Source: Ariolimax columbianus (taxonomy: Eukaryota > Mollusca > Gastropoda > Stylommatophora > Arionidae). From it: a stretch of DNA of 64,000 nt. How positions within the stretch are numbered: the first letter of the stretch is position 1; each line of letters starts with the position of its first letter. A program made the position numbers and the translations under genes. The DNA is taken from positions 55,640,814 through 55,704,813 of the forward strand of contig JAVGWX010000008.1 of assembly GCA_036924085.1 (NCBI GenBank). The letters are read 5' to 3'. This document shows positions 45,401 through 56,064 of the stretch, one piece after another. The notes beneath the pieces are model-generated. The model searched no databases. It had not been told where the DNA came from and was given only the letters and a program-made list of their open reading frames with translations.

Positions 45401-48400
45401 GCATACCTATCTTACGTACCTTTAAGAGTCCCTATGGGTAACACATTACTACATCATTTTATATAAAATGACAATCGTTCATATCTTCTGGATACTAATT
45501 ATATATATAGATTAAAGGTTATACATAGGGATACAAGAGTAATCATGACCACGTGAAATATGCTGACCAAAACCACGTTCGTGATCTTGAAAACATATTG
45601 TATCTATCCCAGCAGTCTGGTCAACAAGGTGGGGATCGGCACTGTAATCCCCTTAGGGGTGACCATTCGGATGAGCCTTCTCAAGTGCGCGTCCGGAAGA
45701 AAGAAGAACCAATATAACCCGCTTTTAAAGACATTCGAAACGAGTAGCTTCGAACAACAACATCAACAAGGTCACAGAAAGGTAAAAGTAAAAACCATTT
45801 TAGACACTGCGGTCGGGGATGAAGTCTAAGAAACTCTCATGTACATTATATCAACGATTTGATGACGAGTTCTGGTTTGAGCTGCCTTAACAGTACGTCA
45901 GGTATTCATTTTCAGCTAAGTATACTAGAACATTTCAGGATCAGCAGAGAACCAGCTCTACGTCTTCTTTTCTTTTTATCCTTCCTCTAATGTTTCATAT
46001 TTTCCTAATTCTTCTTCTTCTTCCTTTTTATCTTCTCTATATCTTTTTCTTTCTCTGCTTCTTTCTCTTCTTCTTTTTTTTCTAGTTCATCTTCTTATTT
46101 TTCTTCTTCTTTTTCTTCTTCTTCATTTTCTTATTTTTCTTCCGCGTTATCTTATTCTTCCTATTCTTTTTTATTTCTAGTTCTTCTTCTTAGTCTTCTT
46201 TTTTTTCTTCTTCTTCTTTTTCTTCTGACTACTGTGTAAGTCGTTATTTTCTTTCTTTCTCTAATCACATTAAATCAGACATAAGAAGTGTGTTCTATTA
46301 TCAGGTAGCTTAGTTAAATGTTGTTTATACTCATTTCTGTCTTTTACGTGTTGTACTGAAGACTTAACTCGTGCAATCTCTCCATCTCATTAATGAACAT
46401 CCGAGGAGACGTTTAAAAAGGAGCAGGACCACCTAGACGCTACTTTTATTGTTCATCTGTTGTCACGCCAAATTCTCAGCCAGTCTGCCTAATTTAAAAA
46501 CGTCCTTGTATGTGGTTTGGTGCATGAATTATGTGTTTTGTAATCCGTCCATTTATATACTATTCAAGTTCTTCATTCCATTGCTCTTTGAGCAACTCAT
46601 AGCTTCACTGGATCTGCTTTTCCTAGGCTCTATACCTCCCAACTATACCGCGAGAAAACAGCCCAAGCTGGCATTGAGCGTACCGCTTTACTGTACAATA
46701 TTTTTCAGGCCTGGTTATCACTACTTAAGGGCCTTATTGCGTGGACTGAAGCTGCATACTTTCTGCCCCCCTCCACCGGAATTTACAGCATGCCTCTCCC
46801 AAAACCGTATTCTCAGCACAGCAAGTGTCACGCTAACCCGAAGGTAGACACAATCCAAAGACCCCGGGGGCGGAACGCGAAGAAACAGGGAGTCAGACAC
46901 GGACAAACAAGGAAAGCGGACACAAATATTGAACACACACACCCCTCGCGGCTCTCATCCCGAGACAGCGGAGTACTGGGCTTTACCTTGTCAATCTGTT
47001 GGGATTTTGGTCGACACACTACGCATGAACAATCCTCGATAGTTGGACATGGTAGTGGTCAATAGTCGTAACGGGCATTTGACGCCTACGCGAACATTAG
47101 TTTTATTATTATACCTCGCAACCATATACCATGTCTGGAATAACCATGTTGTCATACATGTGAGCTCCTGCCTTGAAAGTCACTGATGTCCATATTCTGT
47201 GTCAGTGTGGGGTATAATTTCTTGATCTTAATCTCAAATCTAGTGCTGTTTTTCCCTCATCGGAACTATGGCTTTAGTGAATGGCACGGTGTGCAATAGC
47301 ATGAGTTGGAGAGTCATCTGGCAAATGCAGGTTATTGTTATCAAGAGGCACACCGAATTTCTTCCACTGTGGGGCAATAATCAAGTTTAAAATATATTTC
47401 AGGTGCTGACTGCCGCTCACTGTCTCCAAGGTCAAACAGCTTCCAGGATGCGTGTCGAGGTCGGAGCCTTGAACTTGTACGAGGCACCCAATGCATACGA
47501 ACAGACTGTTGGTGTCAGCTCTTATGTTATTCACGAGAGCTACAATTCCAACGGCGCTGGCATCCCCAACGACATCGGAGTCATTTACCTGGCATCATCC
47601 GTGACCCTCAATGCCAACGTGCAGGTAGGTGTAGGCGCATGGTGAATTTTGGATGCGATAGTCCACAGCTAGTTTAGCCCAGTGGCTAGAAACGCCCCAA
47701 GCGTGATATCATTCTAAGAGAGGGACAATGTAGTTTCAAAGAGAAACATACAATACGTGTTTGATATGTATGGAAAGGGTACTTTCTTCTGGACTCGAAG
47801 GAGATAGGAAGTTATAACAATGTTCGGTGTCAACGTGCAAAAATTGTCAGGGACACAGCTCACAACCCAAACTGGTTTGTGTTTGGATTCATTAAACAGC
47901 AACACCGTGACCTTATGGGAAGTAAATAGATTTTAAAATTTGTGCTGAAGTCTGATGCACTGGGCTGTTTCTAGTGAAACAAAGTACATCGCCCTCCTCA
48001 CTAGGAAACAACGAACGATGTGGAAAAATAATAAAGAGAAACACTATATGGGTGAGAGCTTGAGTGAGTAAGAGAGTGAACAGAAGGGAGGGAGGATGGG
48101 GGACATGCAGGAAGAGGCAGAGAGAGTAATAGAGTGCATGTAGACGGATTTATTTCTGACAGCCTACAGCAGAGGCTCTTAACCTGTGGTCCGTCAACAC
48201 TTAAGTGTGTGCGAAGTCATCTCATGGGGTCCCCGAAGGCTTGAATAAATGTTATGAGCTTTTACATTTCAAATAAAAATAGATATACCAAATAGAAAGA
48301 CTTAAAGAAGGATACATACAGCAGAGGTTAATTTAGATAACGTTCACATAGTTTGATAAATGCCGATTAACCAGACGACACAGTAAGGCAGTTGACCAGA

Positions 48401-51400
48401 TATCACATCTGTCGTCTTTGATCTCAGATATCTAAAAATTATGATTTCGTGTTTATTAACAACACATTACCAATAACATTATCTATTGTAGAAATTGTTT
48501 GCTAGTGAAAGCACACAGATAATTCATTCCCGAATATTTTCATAGATGGGATATCGTAGGAGTCGGGGACAACAAAAGATAATTAAACGGGGTTTGCAAT
48601 AAGGAAAAGGTTAAGAACCGCTGATCTACAGGTTCAGGGAAAATGCGCCAGGGATAGCGAGTTTGTTTTACCAGAAGACAAGCAATATATATTTATCACG
48701 TTGTTATAATACGAGAAGTAACCGCAATAGGGAATTTGCATCTCACAAGAATGTCATGAACAAGCCCGTGCAATATTACGAAAAAACAAGACAAGATAAC
48801 AGAGAGAATAAACACATATCTGCATTACAAGAATATCTAAAAGACATTGTGGAGGGAACTAATCGTGAACGCATGATGATGATGATTAATGTCTCCAATT
48901 AACTTTAGAAGATGAAGCATACAAACATCACATGGATGATGGGCGTATTCCCAAAGAAAGTATCTTAGTTTTAGTCTTAGTCGACCTGTACTTCTACAGG
49001 GGCAAATGCCCCTTATGCAGGTCCCAGCCCTGGTATGAGGTGGATGAAGCCGGTAGAAGGGTTTACTGCTAGGCTCGAGCAGCTTAATACTCCGCTGCGT
49101 TTGGACAAGAGCTTACAGAAGAAGATGGTTAACCAATGTGCAAATCCATCTTAATAGACTCAAACACTAGAGCAAAGTATACCCGCAGCCTGTTACGCGG
49201 CATCTATGCTGCTTTAAACAAACCACCTCACCATGACCTGTATTATGCTATGTGGCCCAGTTTGTCACCTCTTACAACATGCTTTCTGGGTGGCAGTGGT
49301 GCTATTCTTGTCCTTGTCATCCACAACGACCCCGACAGATCACTCGGGATACATTCCTTTTGTGTGAATTTTAAATATTGAGAATAATTTTTAAAAAAAG
49401 ACTTTTATAAATAAATCCTACCCCAAAAAAATAGTATCTACGCCAACTAATGACTGGAAAAAGGGCAGTCATGAGACACAGTTAAGATTCAGGATGTGTG
49501 CAAGGGAGACATGACAGTACGAGAAATAGCTTCCGAACCCTGGAAAGACAAAGCTGTTGACCACACCAAATAGAAAAGATTCCTGAGGATGCACCTCAAA
49601 TTGAGCCAAGGGATACTATAACAATAAGCAGAGAAGATAACATTAAACACGGAAACAGGCCAACAAAAAATGTCATCTCAAGGGCGCATCATCTCATAGT
49701 TAGTAATAATTACACAACCCTCTTTAGTCACTGAAACGACATGTATGGATGGTTACAGTTGACATATAGTTTCCCTGCCAGGATCTACACTGGCTGGTGG
49801 TGATTCCATTTGAAAATTAATTACCTGCAAATATCGATATCGCTTAAAGATGTCCCGTTGTGAAATGGATACGGTGCTAGCAAACTTTTCAAGCATGTCG
49901 TAACAGTCCACTAAAGAGAAATGTGCATGGAGTTGGCAAATTCATTATTAAACCATTGCTGCTGAAATAAATCGACTACAAACCGACAACTGTAGGGGTT
50001 ACCCCATGCTCCACGTTGAGCACAACAGTGAGTCATCATTATGTGCCTGAATGAAAGTAGCTGCCTAATGCTTTATTTTGATGAAGCGATTTCTAATCAT
50101 GAAAGCACACATAAGCGAGACATGTATCTATTACTGGATATTTAGACACTCTAACGTCCATTTTTTGTGTTCTCAGATCGCTGGTTTAGCCCCTAAAGGA
50201 TCATCTTTCGCCAACACAAAGTGCGTCATCACCGAATGGGGTCAGACCTCCGGCTCTGGATCAGCATCTCCTCAACTGCTGGAGGCTAAGATCACCAAGA
50301 TCACCACAGCCCAGTGTCAGACAAGATGGCCTGGATAGAACATCAATATTAAACACATTTGTGTCTACGAGGCTTCTGGTAGGTTCTCATCTCACGCTAG
50401 CTCACGCTATCGCACCCCTAAAATCAAGGTAGCACAATCATAACTTATCCCGTTCATTATTAAGTGATGGTGACTTCACTAGACCAGTTAGGGTTTCCAG
50501 TTCCCTTCCTCTCTGCCTCGTCGTCATTTATATATCAAAACACACATATTTTTAATGTACAACTTGACACAACGTGGCGTAATAGGCTATGTACACAGTC
50601 TGTTGCATGTGACATGCGACTGTTTGAATCGCTCCGGTTCATTCACACACACACCCACTCGTTCATTCACACGTTCACTAACACGTAAACTCACATGTTC
50701 ATTCACACGCACACTCACACGTTCAATCACACGCACACTCACACGTTCAATCACACGCACACTCACACGTTCATTCACAGGCACACTTAATCGTTCATTC
50801 ACACGCACACTCACACGTTCATTCACGAACACACACACGTTCACTTACACGTTAATGTAGACGCACACTCACAGGTTCATTCACATGCACACTTACACAC
50901 ACTCACACGTTCACTGACACGTTCATCCACACACACACGCTTACTCACACGCACACACACACGTTCAATCACACGCATACTCACACGCACACTCCCACGC
51001 ACACTAACACGCACGCTCACACGTTCATGCACACTCACACGCACACTCACACGTTCACTCACACGCACACTTACACGCACACTCACACGTTCACTCACAC
51101 GTTCACTCACACGCACTCACACTCACACTCACACGTTCACTCACACGCACACTCACACGTTCACTCACACTCACACGTTCACTCACACGCACACTCACAC
51201 GTTCACTCACACGTTCAATCATACGTTCACGCACACTCACACGAACACTCAAACGTTCACTAACATGTTCACTCATACGTTTACTCACACGCACACTCAC
51301 ACGTTCACTCACACGCACACTTTTTGCTACAATTAAATGTCCATGTCAACGTATAATCATTGTTATGTGCTTACGTGCAAAGCTATGAACGTTTTAACAA

Positions 51401-54356
51401 AATACATATAACTCGGAATATTATTTATTCAAAAATTTGAAAAGATCCCCTGTCGTGTTCTTGTTGAGTTTTACGTTTATAAAAATGTGTTAAAGACGTA
51501 ACAGATCTATACATTCATATCAGTATCTATTGTTGAGCTTATTTAAGGTTTATGCGGTAGTCGTTTTACCAACTCTTCCGTACGCCTGTGAAACCTGTAC
51601 TGTGTACAGTCGACATGCGAAGAAGCTTGACCACTTTCATCTGGGATACCAAAGGAAACTGATGAACATAAAATGGCAGGATAGGTTCACAGATGTAGAA
51701 GTTCTTTCGCGGACTGGCATTACAAGCATCCGCACAACTTTGTGCAAATAGCAGTTTAGATGAGTAGCATGTCGGATGAGTGGCTTGCATAGAAAATATT
51801 CTAAGGAGAGCTTCAGTTAGGCAATCGATCTCGCTGTGGCCAAATAAAACGTTACATTGACACTGATTGTTGGGAGAACATTGCTGCTGATTGCTCTGCC
51901 CGGCGTAGAAAAATCTCTTCTGGCACGACACATATGGAGTAGACACAATTAAGAAAGCTGCACAGAGACGAGCGACACGAAAGGCAAGAAAAGAGTTGCC
52001 TCCGTCTGACGGTCAGACAGTGTTTCTCTTCCCTAAGTGTGACATACGATTTCGGGATCGGATTGGTTTGATCAGCCACTTATGAATTCACTCCAGGATT
52101 GACAGATGACAATGCAGTCCTTTTCGGAAACATAGACAAACAACAGCATATTGTCATGTTGTATGTCCATGTCATACCGATAAAGTACTATTAAAATATA
52201 TATAATTCTGTAAATCATTCATACAATAAATTTGTGTTAACAGCCTCCTCTGGAAACCGTCCAAGTGCCTGCATGGGTGACAGTGGCGGCCCAATGATGT
52301 GTGGCAACAACTTCGAGCTCTTGGCTGGTATCACCTCCTGGGGAGTGTCCAACTGCAGTGGTAATTTCTTCTCGAAAGAATCATCATTATTTTAGTCGTC
52401 CACAGTTTTGCTTGTTAGTCCAGTCTGAAGAAACATGAGGGAATTATGATAATATTTCCAAATTGTAAAAACAGCAAAAAGGGCAGCAAGGACCGCAAAA
52501 GTACAAGCAAATTCAACAAAACTGTTGTCTATGTGAAATAATAAGTGAATATTGTTAAAAACATAAAATTAGTAACCGAAAAGTAAGAAATAATTATTTA
52601 TGTATAGATTTAGTTATGGGGAAATGGACATCATTGGAGAGAAAAATCCAAGCAATGGAGATAATAGGCTCAACATAGACCCTTAAAATAATACATAAGA
52701 GCCAAACATCAAATGACAGAGTGCGAAATATAAATCCACAGTTCAATGGCTACAGCCATATATTAAGACTAAATGGGCAGATCAGCACTGAACTCACTGA
52801 ATCAGTTCATGTGGTGAGAAGGAAAGTAAGATATAACGTGCGATTGACAGATAATATTCAGAAACAGAGGCCCAATTTGGATATAGAGACACATAAAAGA
52901 AAGACAAGCTGAAGTGCTCCATAGTCTTCATATAATGCAGTGAAAACAAAGGAAGAAGACAAAAACATTACCATTATAGATCAGAGACGTGCAAATGAAA
53001 AACAAATCATGTTTTGGTCACGCAAAAAAATACAAAAACAAACAAAAAACAACAAAATAGCAGATCTGAAAACTTGTAATTTCATGGTGCATTACATCAC
53101 CATCATAACGTCCCTCGGCTTTACATGGATAGCACTGTCTATGATTAAGTGTTGTTGTAGCACACTATCTTCAACTTTACTCATCACCAAACCACTCATT
53201 GTAATATTTACTCATCACTAAACCACTCAATGTAATATTTACTGATCATTAACACACAGTGTCCATCCGAGATACGGCTATCATCTCACCCTCTCGCTCT
53301 CTCTCACTCTCTTTCTCTCTCTCTCTCTCTCTCTCGCTCTCACGCTCTCCTTCTCTCTTACTCCCCCTCTCTCTCTCCATCTTTTTCTCCCTCCCCTCTG
53401 TTTCTCTCTCTCTCTCTCTCCCTCTTTTTCCCTCTCTCTCCTTCTCTATTCCTCTCTCTCTCGCTCTCTCCCTCTCTCTCTCTCACTCCCTTCTCTCTCA
53501 CCCTCTCTCTCTCCCCCTCTCTCTCTCCCCCTCTCTCTCTCCCCCTCTCTCTCTCTCTCCATCTCTCTCACACTCCTCGATCAGTACTCCTTTTCACCTT
53601 TCTCATGGATTTTCTCAAACATTATGTTGCTTTTCTAGTGAAGACGTTTTAGTGGGAAGGTAGGATTCTAATGTTGTGTTTTGCTAATGAAGACGTTAAA
53701 GTACGAAATTTGAATTATAATTTTGTGTTCTGTTAATGAAGACGATTTCGTGAGAAGGTAGGATTCTAATTGTGTGTCCTGTTAATGAAGAGGTTTTAGT
53801 ACGACATTTGGATTCCACGTTTTGTGTGTTTTTCTAATGTAGACCCATTTTATTCGTGAAGGTAGGATTCTAATTTTGTGTTCTGCTTATAAAGAGGTTT
53901 TAGTACGACGTTTGGATACCTTTTTTATGTTGTTTAGCTAATGAAGACGTTTAAGTGAGTAGGTAGGATTCAAATTTTGTGATTTTGATCCCTGTAGCGA
54001 GAGGAAGGCGGGGGGAAATAATTACATAACCTATCACGTATATCTTACAAAATCTATGACAGAAGATTGTTCGTATCGCTTGCAACCGCCTTGTATAAAA
54101 TATATTGTTATGTAATACATCACAATCAAGAGGGCATTTACATATTTTAATACTAGTATTGTCATACTATCATTATGATACCAGGGTCATGATAGTAGCG
54201 TAATGGCACTAGCTTTATAGTACATCAGCTACTAGTTATTTTCTTGTAACAACTTCACTGTGCTATCTTCTAAACAAATACAATGTTTCAACAGGCAACT
54301 ACCCAAGTGTGTACACTCGAGTGTCCGAATATCTGACTTGGATCGCCAGCAAGTAA
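42453..54356 (+). CDS. chymotrypsin-like serine protease gene, six exons, with an in-frame stop in exon 4
   Basis: S1 (trypsin/chymotrypsin) family. Exons 42453-42483, 44567-44718, 47403-47624, 50177-50378, 52244-52360 and 54295-54356; all five introns are GT-AG and every phase joins. Ignoring the stop, the product is 261 positions: signal peptide 1-16, propeptide to R22, mature start I23 (IVNG), triad H67 (LTAAHC), D118 (NDIGV), S216 (GDSGGP), cysteine pairs 52-68, 151-222, 182-197 and 212-240. The S1 pocket has S210, G236 and S246 (chymotrypsin 189, 216, 226), predicting cleavage after large hydrophobic residues. It would be a secreted zymogen, probably digestive. Position 189 is a TAG stop before the catalytic serine, so as read the gene is broken: recent pseudogene, null allele or sequencing error. 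Confidence 0.85.
42495..42835 (-). mobile_element. CR1-like LINE 3' fragment in intron 1
   Basis: Minus strand: REHNFKLFNDRSKLNIMKYL, LSQKVVSVWNALPKDVVEAG, NAFKNKLD, then the shared tail (ctggttgtatttatactctg ... aaaccagtataatgaagtta) and a ttaag-type terminus near 42495. Same family as the fragments at 1055, 8839, 11733 and 56445. Confidence 0.75.
43030..44165 (-). pseudogene. decayed LINE reverse transcriptase sequence in intron 1
   Basis: Minus-strand pieces look like LINE carboxyl parts: WKQIEVMEKLGLERELLKDI near 44120-44060 and, in a separate piece, EENRFKIIDKT and NVTSFEYFGLTI near 43700-43580, KDLQIPCGTVQMQDM near 43450, and KGSGRLRRWTVEITEALGLT near 43170 followed by a terminal CAT run near 43035 (MMMM on the minus strand). 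Order suggests two overlapping relics. All frames are broken. Confidence 0.5.
44567..44718 (+). CDS. protease exon 2: propeptide and mature amino terminus
   Basis: Completes codon 11 (Ala) and codes residues 12-61. Contains the activation site ETR/IVNG and HICGAVLI with the first cysteine of the His-loop disulfide. CGAVLI replaces the commoner CGGTLI. Donor gtaagt after AGGAACAAG; phase 0. Confidence 0.85.
45814..45945 (+). repeat. SINE-like repeat copy in intron 2
   Basis: ggtcggggatgaagtctaag ... gtattcattttcagctaagt. Same order of landmarks as at 13806-14215 and 59055-59195. Confidence 0.45.
45980..46235 (+). repeat. TTC/TCT-rich low-complexity tract
   Basis: About 250 bp of imperfect pyrimidine triplets, TTCTTCTT-rich with T runs. 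It could be an expanded antisense tail of a GAA-ending retroelement. Confidence 0.8.
47403..47624 (+). CDS. protease exon 3: catalytic His and Asp
   Basis: Residues 62-135, phase 0 at both ends. VLTAAHC gives H67, and GIPNDIGVIYL gives D118. No stops. Donor gtaggt at 47625. Confidence 0.9.
48170..48623 (+). mobile_element. non-autonomous hAT transposon (MITE) in intron 3
   Basis: 454 bp. The left end cagaggctcttaacctgtgg and the right end ggttaagaaccgctg form terminal inverted repeats (CAGMGGYTCTTAACCT), the form typical of Charlie/Buster-type hAT elements. Flanks gcctacag (48162-48169) and atctacag (48624-48631) are an imperfect 8 bp target-site duplication, 6 of 8 identical, and hAT elements make 8 bp duplications. 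No transposase inside. Confidence 0.8.
48969..49345 (-). repeat. ~380 bp dispersed repeat, copy 2 (inverted)
   Basis: Reverse complement of 3886-4265: starts tagtcgacctgtacttctac, includes agactcaaacactagagcaa, aaaccacctcaccatg and a right end with ggtgctattcttgtccttgt. Divergence from copy 1 is moderate. Confidence 0.75.
49346..50160. other. unassigned part of intron 3
   Basis: No feature recognised. Confidence 0.3.
50177..50378 (+). CDS. protease exon 4, carrying the in-frame TAG
   Basis: Codes residues 136-202 plus one base. IAGLAPKGSSFANTKCVITE at the start, C182 in TAQCQTRWPG, then TAG at 50336-50338 (position 189), then NINIKHICVYEAS continuing in frame to a proper phase 1 donor (gtaggt at 50379). 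Everything after the stop still reads as protease, so the stop is recent or an error. Confidence 0.85.
50336..50338 (+). other. premature stop codon (TAG) in the protease
   Basis: Lies 27 codons before the catalytic serine. A product ending here would lack the GDSGGP loop and the last third of the fold. Confidence 0.85.
50638..51321 (+). repeat. CACACGTTCACT-type tandem repeat
   Basis: About 680 bp built from 12 bp-scale words such as cactcacacgcacactcaca and cacgttcactcacacg, mixed irregularly. All frames are nearly stop-free on both strands for that reason. There is no gene here. Confidence 0.9.
51515..52095 (+). pseudogene. LINE RT carboxyl relic with zinc-finger end, intron 4
   Basis: LFKVYAVVVLPTLPYACETC, RHAKKLDHFHLGYQRKLMNI, KWQDRFTDVEVLSRTGITSI at 51540-51735 is the terminal RT region of a LINE family common in invertebrates. 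After frame breaks, KCDIRFRDRIGLISHL near 52035-52083 is the family's terminal C2H2-like finger (altered). Dead copy. Confidence 0.8.
52244..52360 (+). CDS. protease exon 5: catalytic serine
   Basis: Residues 203-241 plus one base. SACMGDSGGPMMC gives S216 and pocket residue S210; GITSWGVSNCS gives G236 and C240. Phase 1 in and out. Donor gtaatt at 52361. Confidence 0.9.
52600..52920 (+). pseudogene. possible LINE relic in intron 5
   Basis: Weak similarity of VRNINPQFNGYSHILRLNGQ (about 52720-52780) to the RxxxI...QxxxxGHVxRM block near the end of LINE RTs. The open frame at 52721-52912 may be chance. Confidence 0.3.
53285..53578 (+). repeat. (CT)n-rich microsatellite
   Basis: About 290 bp, CTCTCT with CCCCCT and TTTC interruptions. 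Confidence 0.9.
53640..53992 (+). repeat. ~50 bp tandem repeat with alternating subtypes
   Basis: The gaagacg-type unit start recurs at 53640, 53689, 53738, 53787, 53839, 53891 and 53943 (periods 49, 49, 49, 52, 52, 52). Units alternate between an aggtaggattctaat form and an agtacgacatttggat form, a two-unit higher-order pattern. Confidence 0.8.
54295..54356 (+). CDS. protease exon 6: carboxyl end
   Basis: Completes G242 and codes NYPSVYTRVSEYLTWIASK, then TAA. Ser at 246 sits at the chymotrypsin 226 position. The WI..K carboxyl helix is normal for the family. Confidence 0.9.
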
Positions 54357-54452
54357 ATACACAACTCACTGACTGGCAGGCTTGTTAACTGTTCTTTATG
54401 TTTAGAAGTCAAAATAATAGTGTGATAATACATTCCCATGGATAAACTTGGA

Positions 54453-54458
54453 AATAAA
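54453..54458 (+). terminator. polyadenylation signal of the protease gene
   Basis: AATAAA, 97 bases after the stop codon, the first canonical signal downstream. Confidence 0.65.
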
Positions 54459-54560
54459 AGCTTGCCGAACAATTGTATTCTGGTTAAATTGTTATTGTAT
54501 ATAAACAGATCACTACTTCACCATCATTGTTTCATATTATATCATTCGGGGATTTATCAA

Positions 54561-54588
54561 TTATCTTCTTCTTCTTCTTCTTCTTCTA
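54561..54588 (+). repeat. (TTC)n microsatellite
   Basis: About nine TTC/TCT triplets. Confidence 0.85.
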
Positions 54589-54788
54589 TCTCTTCCTCGT
54601 TAGTCCTGAAAAGGATGTGACATTGTGTCCTAGTTTACAGAAAATCTACGATATCTGCCCTTTCTGTTTTCACCTAGATTTTTGTAGGTCCGAGTTTGCC
54701 TTTTCTTTGCGATCGCAGATTTTTTAGACAGACTATATTCTCAGCTCATTTACCGTGCTTACATCTTGACCCCATCAATTAGTTGCTG

Positions 54789-55190
54789 GCTGCTGTCAGC
54801 TCATTCGCTGCACTGCATCTTGGCCCAGCTTTGAGACTTGGCTGCTGTCAGCTCATTCGCTGCACTGCATCTTGGCCCAGCTTTGAGACCTGGCTGCAGT
54901 CAGCTCATTCGCTGCACTGCATCTTGGCCCCCCCAGCTTTGAGACTTGGCTGCTGTCAGCTCATTCGTTGCACTGCATCTTTGCCTAGCTTTGGGAATTG
55001 GCTGCTGTCAGCTCATTCGCTGCACTGCATCTTGGCCCAGCTTTGAGACTTGGCTGCTGTCAGCTCATTCGCTGCACTGCATCTTGGCCCAGCTTTAAGA
55101 CTTGGCTGCTGTCAGCTCATTTGCTGCACTTCATCTTTGCCCAGCTTTGAGACTTGGCTGCTGTTAACTCATTCACTGTGCTGCACATTC
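54789..55190 (+). repeat. 52 bp minisatellite, about 7.6 copies
   Basis: Units start at 54789, 54841, 54893, 54949, 55001, 55053, 55105 and 55157. Consensus begins gctgctgtcagctcattcgc and ends agctttgagacttg. The third unit carries a 4 bp C insertion. The open frames across it follow from the repeat only. Confidence 0.95.
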
Positions 55191-55837
55191 ATCACTTCAT
55201 GGATTTAAGGATACATTCACACCGAATTGGTCTCAGATTTCAGCAATTTAGATATTCATTGTATGTCAAAGTAGCTTGCTATGCCATTTCAAATCTTCCT
55301 TTCAGGGCTAAGCATTTCATGGGATTTGTGGCACCGTTAACAATTTAGACTTCCATTTGGGGATCAGCATTTCATGGGCGTTAGCTGCAGCACGGCGGTA
55401 CTCCTATGCGAAATTGAACATATACAAATGAGTGAGTCCGTCGAATGAAATGGGCTGTACACTGGACACTACGTTCGGAAACACGGCGAGGGAAACATAA
55501 ATCCTTCTTCTCTGTATCTCTTCCGCTTTTCTACACGATCTTTTCAAATTGACTAAGGTTTTCCATGCCCTCCATTCTGATTATCTGCTACATTATGGTC
55601 TTCTGTGTACGCTAGATTAGCTGTGACATTCTGTAAAACCGCTTTATGTAAGATCTCTGCTAAAAGCTTCTTATGTGGCTTGGTATGCGTACGATTCTCA
55701 ACCAGGACACCGCGTCGATTGGCGGAATAAATCATGTGAGGATACAGAGCATTGTTCCTGTCGATCCTCAGTTAGTTAGGACTTGTCTTACCTGACTACG
55801 TGAAGATTGGACTCGGCGGACTACGTGGAAGCAACTA
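55191..55837. other. unassigned DNA
   Basis: No feature recognised. The 60-codon minus-strand frames are unsupported. Confidence 0.3.
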
Positions 55838-56064
55838 TTAGTTTCTTTAGTATACTTTCGTCTGCTCCCCAGCTTGTGCCAGCTAGTTTCCTCATGATTG
55901 CCATTCTTTCTCTGGCTCTCATTCGGTTTCTCTCGATCTGACTTTTCCATGTCATGCGCCGATCAAATGTGACTCCCAGATAGTTTGGGTTGTCGTTTGG
56001 CTGCAGCAATTTGCCATTTAGACTTAATTTGGTGTTTTGTGGTTTGATTGAAAGCGAGAATATG
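55838..56064 (-). pseudogene. RNase H LINE internal fragment
   Basis: Minus strand reads KPQNTKLSLNGKLLQPNDNP, NYLGVTFDRRMTWKSQIERN, RMRARERMAIMRKLAGTSWG, ADESILKKL: the RT thumb, colinear with 11225-11010. Both ends are cut within coding sequence, so recombination or deletion has trimmed it. Confidence 0.8.

Larger units (their letters stand above)
44719..47402 (+). other. intron 2 (phase 0)
   Basis: About 2.7 kb. It contains a SINE-like core (45814-45945), a TTC-rich tract (45980-46235) and a GC-richer unassigned segment at about 46730-47060. The acceptor is aatatatttcag. Confidence 0.8.
47625..50176 (+). other. intron 3 (phase 0)
   Basis: About 2.55 kb. Holds a hAT-type MITE and an inverted copy of the ~380 bp repeat. 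The stretch 49346-50160 has no recognised feature. Acceptor tgtgttctcag. Confidence 0.8.
50379..52243 (+). other. intron 4 (phase 1)
   Basis: About 1.9 kb, with a long CACACG-rich tandem repeat and a LINE carboxyl relic. Acceptor ttgtgttaacag. Confidence 0.8.
52361..54294 (+). other. intron 5 (phase 1)
   Basis: About 1.9 kb with a possible LINE relic, a long CT tract and a ~50 bp tandem repeat. Acceptor tgtttcaacag. Confidence 0.8.

Noticed and set aside
46449..47065. Several 73-132 codon frames on both strands in intron 2
   Set aside because: Overlapping frames on opposite strands in a GC-richer stretch, with no domain; not supportable as genes.
50587..51318. Open frames of His/Thr- or Val/Arg-rich repeats on both strands
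   Set aside because: They follow entirely from the CACACG/TTCACT tandem repeat in intron 4, and both strands are open for the same reason.
53259..53663. 134-codon Ser/Leu-rich frame
   Set aside because: Translation of a CT microsatellite. The same applies to frames at 13444-13626 and 41796-42107.
54783..55046. 87-codon frame with repeated LAAVSSFAALH-like blocks
   Set aside because: Translation of the 52 bp minisatellite.
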